From Pratylenchus scribneri (Eukaryota > Nematoda > Chromadorea > Rhabditida > Pratylenchidae), in assembly GCA_030063045.1 (NCBI GenBank), contig JAQSEB010000194.1, positions 1 to 64,000 of the forward strand: 64,000 bases of DNA, given 5' to 3'. Numbering within the stretch: position 1 is the first letter of the stretch; each line of letters opens with the position of its first letter. Below are positions 1 to 6,250 of the stretch, piece by piece. The notes beneath the pieces were generated by a model. The model made no database searches. It had not been told where the DNA came from and saw nothing but the letters and a program-made list of their open reading frames with translations. A program made the translations under genes and the position numbers.

Positions 1-217
1 GGACATAATCGGCATAGGGTAAAAGTTGTTTCCTCTGGCGCTTGGTCCAATGTGATTATGGATGAGACAATATTGAGACATATTCGCATATAGCAAGCAA
101 TTCTTGTGTATTGGCCTTTTTCAATAATTGTCGTAAACTTTTCTCAGATTTCATCTTACTCAATTGTTTTAAAAACTTGGAATTTGAGTAAATATATTTC
201 GGAATTTGGACGGACAT
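1..217 (-). pseudogene. 5' half of a small Maverick virion-type gene, broken
   Basis: Reads leftward from an ATG at 215-217 for 53 codons to an in-frame TAA at 56-58. Beyond that stop the same frame stays coding-like to the window edge. The encoded peptide is lysine-rich and helical and resembles the short basic protein found next to the packaging ATPase in Mavericks of the F54H12.2 type; this family call is from memory and inference. The 3' half lies on the other strand at 704-852. It is therefore interrupted twice, by the stop codon and by the inversion breakpoint. A TATA-like box lies about 60 bases upstream on the same strand. Confidence 0.65.
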
Positions 218-276
218 CTCAAAGCCAAAGAATTTTCATACAATTTTTATGAGGGAGAAAATGACATGTTCCCCGT

Positions 277-288
277 CCTTATATATAG
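277..288 (-). promoter_or_regulatory. TATA-like promoter element
   Basis: CTATATATAAGG on the minus strand, about 60 bases upstream of the ATG at 217 and downstream of the ATPase stop. It matches the placement of TATA-like boxes before other genes of the element. Confidence 0.5.
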
Positions 289-382
289 ATTTGCCCGCAG
301 GTGATGTAGACGACGATAACGTAACCGGAATAGTCGACTCTCGGAGGGAGGAGGGAACTCGAAGTAAACTTCGGGCTCATAT

Positions 383-703
383 TTAGATATATTTAGGAGT
401 AAATATGACATGTTCATCGTCCTTAAATACTTTTGTGCGTAGCCGAAGCTGAGGATCACTGGCTGCATGCATATCGATTAGCAAATATCCATATGGCTCA
501 TTTGTGGCTTGCTTGTAGGCATCGAGAAAATAGTCCAATTGGCGGGGAAATAATTGAGTTCCGATATTTCGTATAGCCAAGGCAGAGTTTGGAGATCTCA
601 TAAGGACCAAATATTGAGCATTTTGTCTAGCCACTTTGATTTTCTTCTCGAATAAATTTTGAGTCACAAAGACAATGGCGAAATTCTGATGATGAGATTT
701 TGA
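383..703 (-). pseudogene. FtsK/HerA-type packaging ATPase, C-terminal fragment
   Basis: An open frame of about 106 codons ending at 383, preceded by a stop at 704-706 exactly where the inverted repeat begins. The fragment carries the family's late motifs: His-His followed by a hydrophobic strand and Gln-Asn-Leu-Phe, then a strand ending in a Ser-Pro pair, then a Pro-Tyr-Gly-Tyr-Leu-Leu-Ile-Asp strand and a Leu-Arg-Leu-Arg-Thr segment. Mavericks use this ATPase to pump DNA into capsids. Walker A and B regions are absent and would lie outside the window. A GTG near 667 could be mistaken for a start, but upstream residues continue the family match, so this is a truncated remnant and not a short gene. 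Confidence 0.75.
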
Positions 704-852
704 CTATGCCGATTATGTCCGCCGAATCAGCCGTATAAAAACAGAGAGAGGTGCGAGAAAATTCATTATTCAAAAAGGAACAGGAGCCGGAACTCATTTC
801 TTTGCAGCATTATTGGCTCCAATTCTAACGAGAATTTTATTCGATGGCGAAT
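704..852 (+). pseudogene. 3' half of the split Maverick virion-type gene
   Basis: From the right copy of the inverted repeat a frame runs plus-strand to a TAA at 850-852, giving a basic, glycine-rich then hydrophobic C-terminus. It lacks any start codon of its own. It overlaps the first 9 bases of the next gene (ATG at 844), as tightly packed viral genes do, and also contains that gene's TATA-like box. Its missing N-terminal half lies on the opposite strand at 1-217. I infer one gene broken by an inversion. Confidence 0.65.
731..740 (+). promoter_or_regulatory. TATA-like box before the 416-aa gene
   Basis: CCGTATAAAA lies about 105 bases upstream of the ATG at 844, inside the tail of the preceding broken gene. 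Confidence 0.4.
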
Positions 853-2094
853 AAACTCATTTTATTACCGGAACAAATTTATCGAGGCCTCGTTTCTACG
901 GATACCGGAGAACCCAATTTGGATTTTACGAAACGTGAACTGGATAAAATTCGTCGAGAGAGAAATGAATCATCGAAGAAAAATATCAAATATAATCAAG
1001 AACTTCGCCGTTATCTAAAATTGAGAAAAGACAGAGAGGATCGGCCAATTAAAGTTGAGATAGACAGAGGTGCGCGAATATTAATGAGAAAAGGAGATGA
1101 GAATGAAGATTTTGTAATCGAGAACGAAAGACATCCTCCACCGACGCCAGCACCACCACCAAGAGAAGAACATGAATGGATGGACGATGATCCTCGTATT
1201 CCGATTGAAGAAGAGGCGTTTGAGTCATTGCCGCCGTCTCCGTTACCGTCTCCGCCTTTGATTCCTCCTCAAAATTCTATTGAGATATTTCATCAAGGAA
1301 AAGATGAAGAAGAAGAACCAAGTTTTCCTTCGAGAAGATGGATACAGGGTATATCAAATACGGTTTCACAAGTAAGAGAGATTGCCAATCAGATGCCGAC
1401 TCAAATAACATTGCCTCTTCCTAGTCGAGAACAATTGGCCTTATTGGATACACATCCAGATTTCACTTCATCATTTTCAAATGCTGTGGTAAAGAAGAAT
1501 AAAAATAGAGGAGTATCGAGATATCCTACAGGACCAGAGAAAATAAAAGAAATGATTAAAAATAGACGTACAGGCCCCGTATCCTCACTTTCACGACCGT
1601 CTACATTACGAAATTATCATTTAATCAATGAAGAATTGGAAGGTCCCTCATCTAATTTGGCTTTACCATCAGCTGTTCGAAAACCTTTGGGTATGTCGAC
1701 AAAATCAAAGGCCGTGGCAAAGAAGAAGAAAAATACCAAAGCTGGTCTCGTAGCATTACGTTCTCGTCCATCTGTTATAAGAAATTATGGCTCAATTAGG
1801 AGAGAATTGGAAGGAGGTCCATCAAATTTGGCTTTACCAGAACCATTGGAGCATTCAGCTCTACCTTCATCGTCAATTCAATTGGCTTTGGAGGCGCCCC
1901 TTAGACGAAGAGGGCCAACATCAATGGAGATTTATGGGAGACCTGGAGTCAAATATCGTCGAGATCCGGAATTAATCGAAGTAGTTTCATCCGCTATACG
2001 TAGAGAAATGAGGAAGAGAAAACCGATAGAAGGACTTCCTGCTCCAGGAAAAGAAAAGAAGACAAATCTAGGACAATGGGCTTATCGTAGATAA
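844..2094 (+). CDS. Maverick structural-type protein of unknown role, 416 aa
   Basis: Intronless. The N-terminus (about residues 5-70) has a hydrophobic Leu-Leu-Pro segment and a basic helical stretch rich in Arg, Lys and Leu; similar proteins sit between the ATPase and capsid genes in F54H12.2-type Mavericks (from memory). Residues about 95-150 are proline- and acid-rich and probably disordered. Residues about 250-275 and 306-332 are two imperfect copies of one motif, each with Arg-Pro-Ser, an Arg-Asn-Tyr triplet and a Ser-Asn-Leu-Ala-Leu-Pro end. The C-terminus is strongly basic and could bind DNA or capsid. Intact reading frame. TATA-like box upstream, TTTACTCAT motif 40 bases after the stop. 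Function unknown. Confidence 0.7.
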   Translation: MANKLILLPEQIYRGLVSTDTGEPNLDFTKRELDKIRRERNESSKKNIKYNQELRRYLKLRKDREDRPIKVEIDRGARILMRKGDENEDFVIENERHPPPTPAPPPREEHEWMDDDPRIPIEEEAFESLPPSPLPSPPLIPPQNSIEIFHQGKDEEEEPSFPSRRWIQGISNTVSQVREIANQMPTQITLPLPSREQLALLDTHPDFTSSFSNAVVKKNKNRGVSRYPTGPEKIKEMIKNRRTGPVSSLSRPSTLRNYHLINEELEGPSSNLALPSAVRKPLGMSTKSKAVAKKKKNTKAGLVALRSRPSVIRNYGSIRRELEGGPSNLALPEPLEHSALPSSSIQLALEAPLRRRGPTSMEIYGRPGVKYRRDPELIEVVSSAIRREMRKRKPIEGLPAPGKEKKTNLGQWAYRR

Positions 2095-2133
2095 ATGTAT
2101 ATTTTCCCTATTTCCCCAATGATTGTCCCTTAT

Positions 2134-2142
2134 TTTACTCAT
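2134..2142 (+). terminator. TTTACTCAT motif after the 416-aa gene
   Basis: Sense-oriented copy starting 40 bases past the stop at 2094. The same nonamer follows three other genes of the element. Role as a 3'-end or termination signal is inferred only from position. Confidence 0.35.
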
Positions 2143-2381
2143 TTTATTATTCATTATTTTTTATGGATAAATTCAATTTAATACATCCATCAGGTCAGCA
2201 TCCATATATCAGACTCAATCCGGAATTGGTGAAATATCATTTCCGGAAATGGTGTAATAACATTACTGGAATTTGCGTCGACTTCGCCTCGTGATTCCGG
2301 AGTTTAGCGTCGGTTATCGCCTCGCTACTCCATTCGACTCAATACATTCATTTAATTCACTTCGCTCATTTAGTTGGAGGC

Positions 2382-2393
2382 ACTATATAAAGG
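2382..2393 (+). promoter_or_regulatory. TATA box of the capsid unit
   Basis: ACTATATAAAGG, about 40 bases upstream of the ATG at 2431, a standard distance for a short leader. The next gene starts only 8 bases after this one ends, so the two may share this promoter. Confidence 0.6.
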
Positions 2394-2430
2394 ATTAACG
2401 AACCGATCATAGCACATAAATCATTTTAAA

Positions 2431-2898
2431 ATGGTTCACGAGATATTCGATATAAACTCTATTGTCTTTGACGACTATATTCAGGTCGGAAGAGGATTGG
2501 ATGAAGCGTTCCCAATCTATAGAGGAGGACCTGTCTTCCAAAGAGGAACGGGTATTGGAGATGTTTTTCGCGGAGTATTGAGATTCTTCATGCCCCTAAT
2601 TCGTCATGCTGGAATGGCACTTAGAAATGAGGCTTTGAATACAGGACATCGAATAATTGAGCAAGTCAAAGAAGGACAACCATTGCGTCATGCGCTAATT
2701 GAAGAAAGCAGGAAGGGTCTCGAAAATGTCACAGGAGTCAAACAATTTGGAGGCGGCCCATCACCTCGCTACGCGAGAACTATAAAAAGGCGACGACCGA
2801 ATCCATTATCTCATCAGACCATCATTAGTTCGGAAATTACGAAACCAATTGTTCATTCAAAGAAAAGGCTCCGCTCCGACGTATTTGGTCTCTACTAA
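2431..2898 (+). CDS. pVI/PX-like minor virion protein, 155 aa
   Basis: A glycine-rich segment (residues about 25-45) leads into an amphipathic, hydrophobic region around Phe-Arg-Gly-Val-Leu-Arg-Phe-Phe (about 47-60), then a basic helical region and a Lys/Arg-rich tail. This layout matches the small membrane-active or core proteins (PX, pVI-like) next to the capsid gene in Mavericks, adintoviruses and adenovirus relatives. In those viruses such proteins sit inside the capsid and can disturb membranes during entry; for this copy that is inference. It directly precedes the capsid gene with an 8-base gap, suggesting one transcript. Confidence 0.65.
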   Translation: MVHEIFDINSIVFDDYIQVGRGLDEAFPIYRGGPVFQRGTGIGDVFRGVLRFFMPLIRHAGMALRNEALNTGHRIIEQVKEGQPLRHALIEESRKGLENVTGVKQFGGGPSPRYARTIKRRRPNPLSHQTIISSEITKPIVHSKKRLRSDVFGLY

Positions 2899-2906
2899 TA
2901 ATAAAA

Positions 2907-4223
2907 ATGGCTTTCTACAAGATTGATAAGGATAGCGTAAATTCCATAACAAATGCGCTGGATTTCTTTCAAATTCCACCGACAAATGTTACCGTATCCT
3001 CAAGCAAAACATTTGAGATTTTGACCGATAACCCGATTAATGATCCGCCTTATCATTTTAAAATTCATGCCTCCGATAACTATATTGATCCGACAAAAAT
3101 TTATTTGCTCACCGAATTTCGTATTCGTAAGGAGACTCATTTGGGCACTGTTATGACAAATTTAGCAGCTGGAGAGGATGTGGCTCCAATTCAAATGCTT
3201 GGCAATACTTTTATGAATAATATGAGAGTCTGGATTAATAATCGAGAAATATTCAATTCAAATTCGCTAATGGCCTACAAGACTTATTTTACACATGAGC
3301 TCTCATATTCGCCTACGGCCAAAATGTGTCATCTGAACGAAGCCGGTTATTATTCAGGAATTAACGACGATTCACTGGAGTCCGGAGCCGGACATGAAGC
3401 GAGGAAGGCCCTATTTGCGGGGAGTAGGACGGCTCAATTCGTTGCCAAGCTCGATGCCGATATCTTTTGTCAACCTCAGTTTCTTCTCAACCAAATTGAA
3501 ATCGACATTGAGATTCAACCCAACGATGCGAAATTTTTGCTTGTATCGCCGAATGCTGCCACCACTTATCATTTGGAAATTCAGGCATGTAAATTATATG
3601 TAAAGAAATTGTCCTTAATGGATGGTCTCAGTCTCGATATTGCTCGGAAATTGGAAGAAAAACCTGCCCGTTATGCCGTACGCAAATCAATGATGAAGTC
3701 CATGTACATTAGTCCAGGGCGTTATGAATTCTCAGCAAATATATTTCAAGATCAAGTCCCTCGGCGCATCATCCTTGGACTTGTGGCCAATGCTGACTAC
3801 GTTGGCCATTTGGCAAAGAGCCCTTTTAATTTTCAACCATTCGACGTACGAGAAATCTCAATCGTGGCCAATGGACGACAATTCCCTCAAGCTCCATATA
3901 ATCTGTCTTACACTCAAAACCGATATATGAGACCGTTTCACGATATGAACGAGGCCATCGGATTCAGTAATACATCTGAGGGAAATGGAATAACTTATGC
4001 TCAATATGGGAAAACTCATTGTATCTACGTCTTCAATTTGACTAATAGCGGCGAGGACACAGGAGGGCTTTTCGATTTGATAAGAAATGGAACGACAGCA
4101 GTACATATTCGATTTGGTACACCTGTACCAGATGGTGGCGTAATGCTCATTGCCATGGGAGAGGCCGACTCATTATTCATGCTCGATAAGAATAGAACAA
4201 TTACTAGTGATACAACTATTTAA
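2907..4223 (+). CDS. Maverick double-jelly-roll major capsid protein (F54H12.2-like), 438 aa
   Basis: Intronless. The N-terminal Phe-Phe-Gln-Ile-Pro-Pro-Thr motif (residues about 19-26), the Asp-Asn-Tyr-Ile-Asp strand, the Ala-Asp-Ile-Phe-Cys-Gln-Pro-Gln-Phe-Leu motif near 195 and the late Asn-Pro/Asn-Leu strand pattern match the capsid family annotated in C. elegans, molluscs and cnidarians as F54H12.2-like. This family builds the icosahedral shell of Polinton/adinto-type viruses. The reading frame is intact and of normal family length, with no stops or frameshifts. Stop followed 47 bases later by TTTACTCAT. An intact capsid gene beside a broken ATPase suggests recent activity or selection on the capsid. 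Confidence 0.88.
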   Translation: MAFYKIDKDSVNSITNALDFFQIPPTNVTVSSSKTFEILTDNPINDPPYHFKIHASDNYIDPTKIYLLTEFRIRKETHLGTVMTNLAAGEDVAPIQMLGNTFMNNMRVWINNREIFNSNSLMAYKTYFTHELSYSPTAKMCHLNEAGYYSGINDDSLESGAGHEARKALFAGSRTAQFVAKLDADIFCQPQFLLNQIEIDIEIQPNDAKFLLVSPNAATTYHLEIQACKLYVKKLSLMDGLSLDIARKLEEKPARYAVRKSMMKSMYISPGRYEFSANIFQDQVPRRIILGLVANADYVGHLAKSPFNFQPFDVREISIVANGRQFPQAPYNLSYTQNRYMRPFHDMNEAIGFSNTSEGNGITYAQYGKTHCIYVFNLTNSGEDTGGLFDLIRNGTTAVHIRFGTPVPDGGVMLIAMGEADSLFMLDKNRTITSDTTI

Positions 4224-4269
4224 TTATTCATATTATATTTTGTATTTATTTTACATATTACTTATTTAT

Positions 4270-4278
4270 TTTACTCAT
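4270..4278 (+). terminator. TTTACTCAT motif after the capsid gene
   Basis: Sense-oriented, 47 bases past the stop at 4223, followed by AATAAAA a few bases on. Confidence 0.35.
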
Positions 4279-4468
4279 AATAAAATTAATTTTTGTGCAA
4301 GTGTATATTAATCATACCCCTAGAATCACTTGCATGTCTCTAAAATCATATGCATGTAAAAAGTGTATGTAGAGTTTTGCATATATGCTCATTTTTGTGT
4401 AAAATTCCTTGTTAAGAAAAAACGAATGATCACAAATTTTAGTTAAAAAATATTTATTCATATCATAC

Positions 4469-4508
4469 ATGAGTAAATAATTATAATTACTTATAATTGA
4501 TGAGTAAA
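4469..4508 (-). terminator. Two TTTACTCAT motifs after the 242-aa gene
   Basis: Read on the minus strand, TTTACTCAT occurs at 4508-4500 and 4477-4469, starting 29 and 60 bases beyond the stop at 4537. Orientation follows the minus-strand gene, not the chromosome, which argues for a gene-end function. Confidence 0.35.
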
Positions 4509-4536
4509 TATTATCAGATATAATTAATTGGGTAAA

Positions 4537-5265
4537 TCATTCCATGTCACTTTCTTCCATATCAGCGGCCGCGATATCGGGTAATTCCGCTTCTCTCATT
4601 TCCTCTAGTTGTTCTGGTGTCGGCATTTTTCTTTTGATCTTTTCCTTAATTCGGGTTTTCCTCTCTTCTTTAGTTTCGATAAATGGTGGAGGAGGTAAAG
4701 TGTCGGCCGGAGGTGGGGAAACCAAGGTCTCGGTAGAGGAAGCCAATGGAGGCATGGGTTTTGGCTCTAGTGTATGATGCAAAAATGCAGCAGCTCCGGA
4801 GATTAAAGTGAGTAAATTATGTAGATCGTCGGGCCAAACTTTCATCGAGGCTATTTCTCCATTTTGGGCTAAATTACTCATATTTTCATTGAAGAGATCG
4901 ATCTGTTCTTTTGGTAGTTTATCCTCATTTTTTGAAGGGTCGATCATAAACATTTGAAGAAGTGAAAAGAAGGACTCAAAATCGGCTCCAGCTCTTTTAC
5001 TCATTTCTTTGGCAATCTCAGTGCTTGACGGGGTATTTTTCGGATATTTTGGAAGAAGAGTAATAAGATAATTGAGAAAATCTAACAGTTCTTTATTCGT
5101 CGGTTGTTCCTTGTTCATTGATTGCTCTTTTTTATTTTCCTGTTCCTTCATAACTTCCTCTTTCGGTTCCTCTTCCATCTCGATATTATTATTATAGATT
5201 CGTCCGGTTATTCGGGAACTGAAGGAAATATCAAAGAGAGTTTCAGGGGAAGAGTTTTTGGACAT
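4537..5265 (-). CDS. Orphan Maverick gene, 242 aa, charged
   Basis: Intronless, opposite in direction to the capsid genes. Residues about 29-60 are Glu/Lys-rich with Asn-Lys-Glu-Gln repeats; about 60-170 look helical; 175-200 are proline-rich; the tail is Arg/Lys then Asp/Glu rich. No family recognised. A TATA-like box (5314-5323, minus) lies about 50 bases upstream and TTTACTCAT copies lie downstream, so it shares the element's expression signals and is probably a Maverick gene and not host DNA. Mavericks often carry lineage-specific cargo; that label is inference. Confidence 0.65.
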   Translation of the reverse strand: MSKNSSPETLFDISFSSRITGRIYNNNIEMEEEPKEEVMKEQENKKEQSMNKEQPTNKELLDFLNYLITLLPKYPKNTPSSTEIAKEMSKRAGADFESFFSLLQMFMIDPSKNEDKLPKEQIDLFNENMSNLAQNGEIASMKVWPDDLHNLLTLISGAAAFLHHTLEPKPMPPLASSTETLVSPPPADTLPPPPFIETKEERKTRIKEKIKRKMPTPEQLEEMREAELPDIAAADMEESDME

Positions 5266-5313
5266 CTTAATAAGGATTTTAGGAAATGAATGAAGGATAT
5301 CGGATTTTCTAGG

Positions 5314-5323
5314 CTATTTATAC
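5314..5323 (-). promoter_or_regulatory. TATA-like box of the 242-aa gene
   Basis: GTATAAATAG on the minus strand, 49 bases upstream of the ATG at 5265. Confidence 0.5.
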
Positions 5324-5536
5324 TCTTGGATGAATCAGTAAAATATGATCTATGATTAAAACCATTGAGGATTTTTTAAACTGTTTTTTTTTCGCGCCAG
5401 ATTGAAATTTTACTCTTTTTCTCTATCTCTTAGGAAAATATACTATTTAATTTCTTCTGTTGCATCCAAATGCTCGGTGCTAATTGGCTAATTAAATGCC
5501 AATTTGGCCATATAGGCCACGCCCACTCATTTTTAC

Positions 5537-5544
5537 TTATATAA
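5537..5544 (+). promoter_or_regulatory. TATA-like box of the 153-aa gene
   Basis: TTATATAA about 95 bases upstream of the ATG at 5638; a GC-box-like CCACGCCCAC lies just before it at about 5517-5526. Confidence 0.4.
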
Positions 5545-5637
5545 TTGACTTTCCCCGATTTTCGAAATCATTCTCAATTTTTTCCAGAATTTGAGAGGTC
5601 CGAAAATAAAAAAAATTTTTTTTGATATCCTAAAAAT

Positions 5638-6099
5638 ATGCAAAATATAAATCAAGAAGTTGAGTCTATTCCAAAATTATTGGAGGAGGATCTTTCACAC
5701 ATTCCATCATTTGGAATAGTCAAATACCGAGGGAAATTCAAGCTCCGCAATTTGCATAAGAAAGATACCAAAGGAATTATAACCGATTGTTTCAATGGAT
5801 GCTCGGATAAATTTTTTGAATATGGTCGTGAACATGGACTCTATCCTGATCATATCGGTCTTACTATCCGTTCTACTAAAATTCCCTATGGTGGCGAAAT
5901 ATGTGAACCGATCAAGAAAAATACTAATTTGCATGCTTTGGTGAAACGAATCCTAAATAAATTAGAAGGCTTTAATGTACAATTGAATGAAGCAACGTTC
6001 ACCGTGATCATTACAGGCGTTCAGAGAAGTGTTCTTCCGACTTCACCATCCTCCTCGAAAGTAAAGAAGGTACAGCCGCGTAATTACTTGTTCAAATAA
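5638..6099 (+). CDS. Short protein resembling the N-terminus of Polinton PolB, 153 aa
   Basis: Residues about 55-130 hold a pattern seen at the N-terminus of Polinton-type protein-primed DNA polymerases and related proteins: a Phe-x-x-Gly or Tyr-Gly segment, Gly-Leu-x-Pro-Asp, a Gly-Leu-Thr-Ile-Arg strand, a Pro-Tyr-Gly-Gly segment, then a helix and a closing Thr-Val-Ile-Ile-Thr strand. No exonuclease or polymerase domain follows; the frame ends and 3' motifs begin. It is either a stand-alone Maverick protein or the truncated head of the polymerase. The match is from memory of the family and is moderate. Confidence 0.55.
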   Translation: MQNINQEVESIPKLLEEDLSHIPSFGIVKYRGKFKLRNLHKKDTKGIITDCFNGCSDKFFEYGREHGLYPDHIGLTIRSTKIPYGGEICEPIKKNTNLHALVKRILNKLEGFNVQLNEATFTVIITGVQRSVLPTSPSSSKVKKVQPRNYLFK

Positions 6100-6165
6100 C
6101 CGGCAACTCTTACAACAATATTTCCTTTTTTATCCATCTTACTCACAAAAATTGTATTTATTCAT

Positions 6166-6221
6166 TTTACTCATTTACTTAATTAATATCAATTTTACTC
6201 ATTTTAAGTATTTTTACTCAA
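6166..6221 (+). terminator. Cluster of TTTACTCA motifs after the 153-aa gene
   Basis: TTTACTCAT at 6166-6174 and 6194-6202 and TTTACTCAA at 6213-6221, starting 67 bases after the stop, all sense-oriented. A weaker TTACTCA precedes them near 6139. Confidence 0.35.
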
Positions 6222-6250
6222 TTAATAAATAAATAAAATAATAAATTCAA

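Larger units (their letters stand above)
1..720. repeat. 17-bp inverted repeat flanking an inverted Maverick segment
   Basis: Positions 1-17 are the exact reverse complement of 704-720. Coding for one small virion-type protein runs leftward into the first copy and resumes rightward from the second, so the repeat marks the two ends of a segment (18-703) lying in reversed orientation. The left copy touches the window edge, so the repeat may be longer. Confidence 0.85.
1..6250. mobile_element. Maverick/Polinton virus-like transposon (partial, left end outside window)
   Basis: A block of seven or eight virus-type reading frames without introns, unlike everything to its right where genes have many short introns. 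Recognised parts are a packaging-ATPase C-terminus, a small basic virion-type protein, a pVI/PX-like protein and a double-jelly-roll capsid protein of the family annotated in many animals as F54H12.2-like. This gene set is diagnostic of Mavericks/Polintons and adintovirus-like elements. Each transcription unit has a TATA-like box upstream, and most have a shared TTTACTCAT motif downstream. I see no integrase, protease or complete polymerase here, and no terminal inverted repeat; the right edge at about 6250 is only where viral-style features stop. The left edge lies beyond position 1. Confidence 0.85.

Noticed and set aside
383..667. Treating the packaging-ATPase fragment as a complete 94-aa gene with a GTG start
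   Set aside because: Family residues continue upstream of that codon until a stop at 704-706, so it is a truncated C-terminus.
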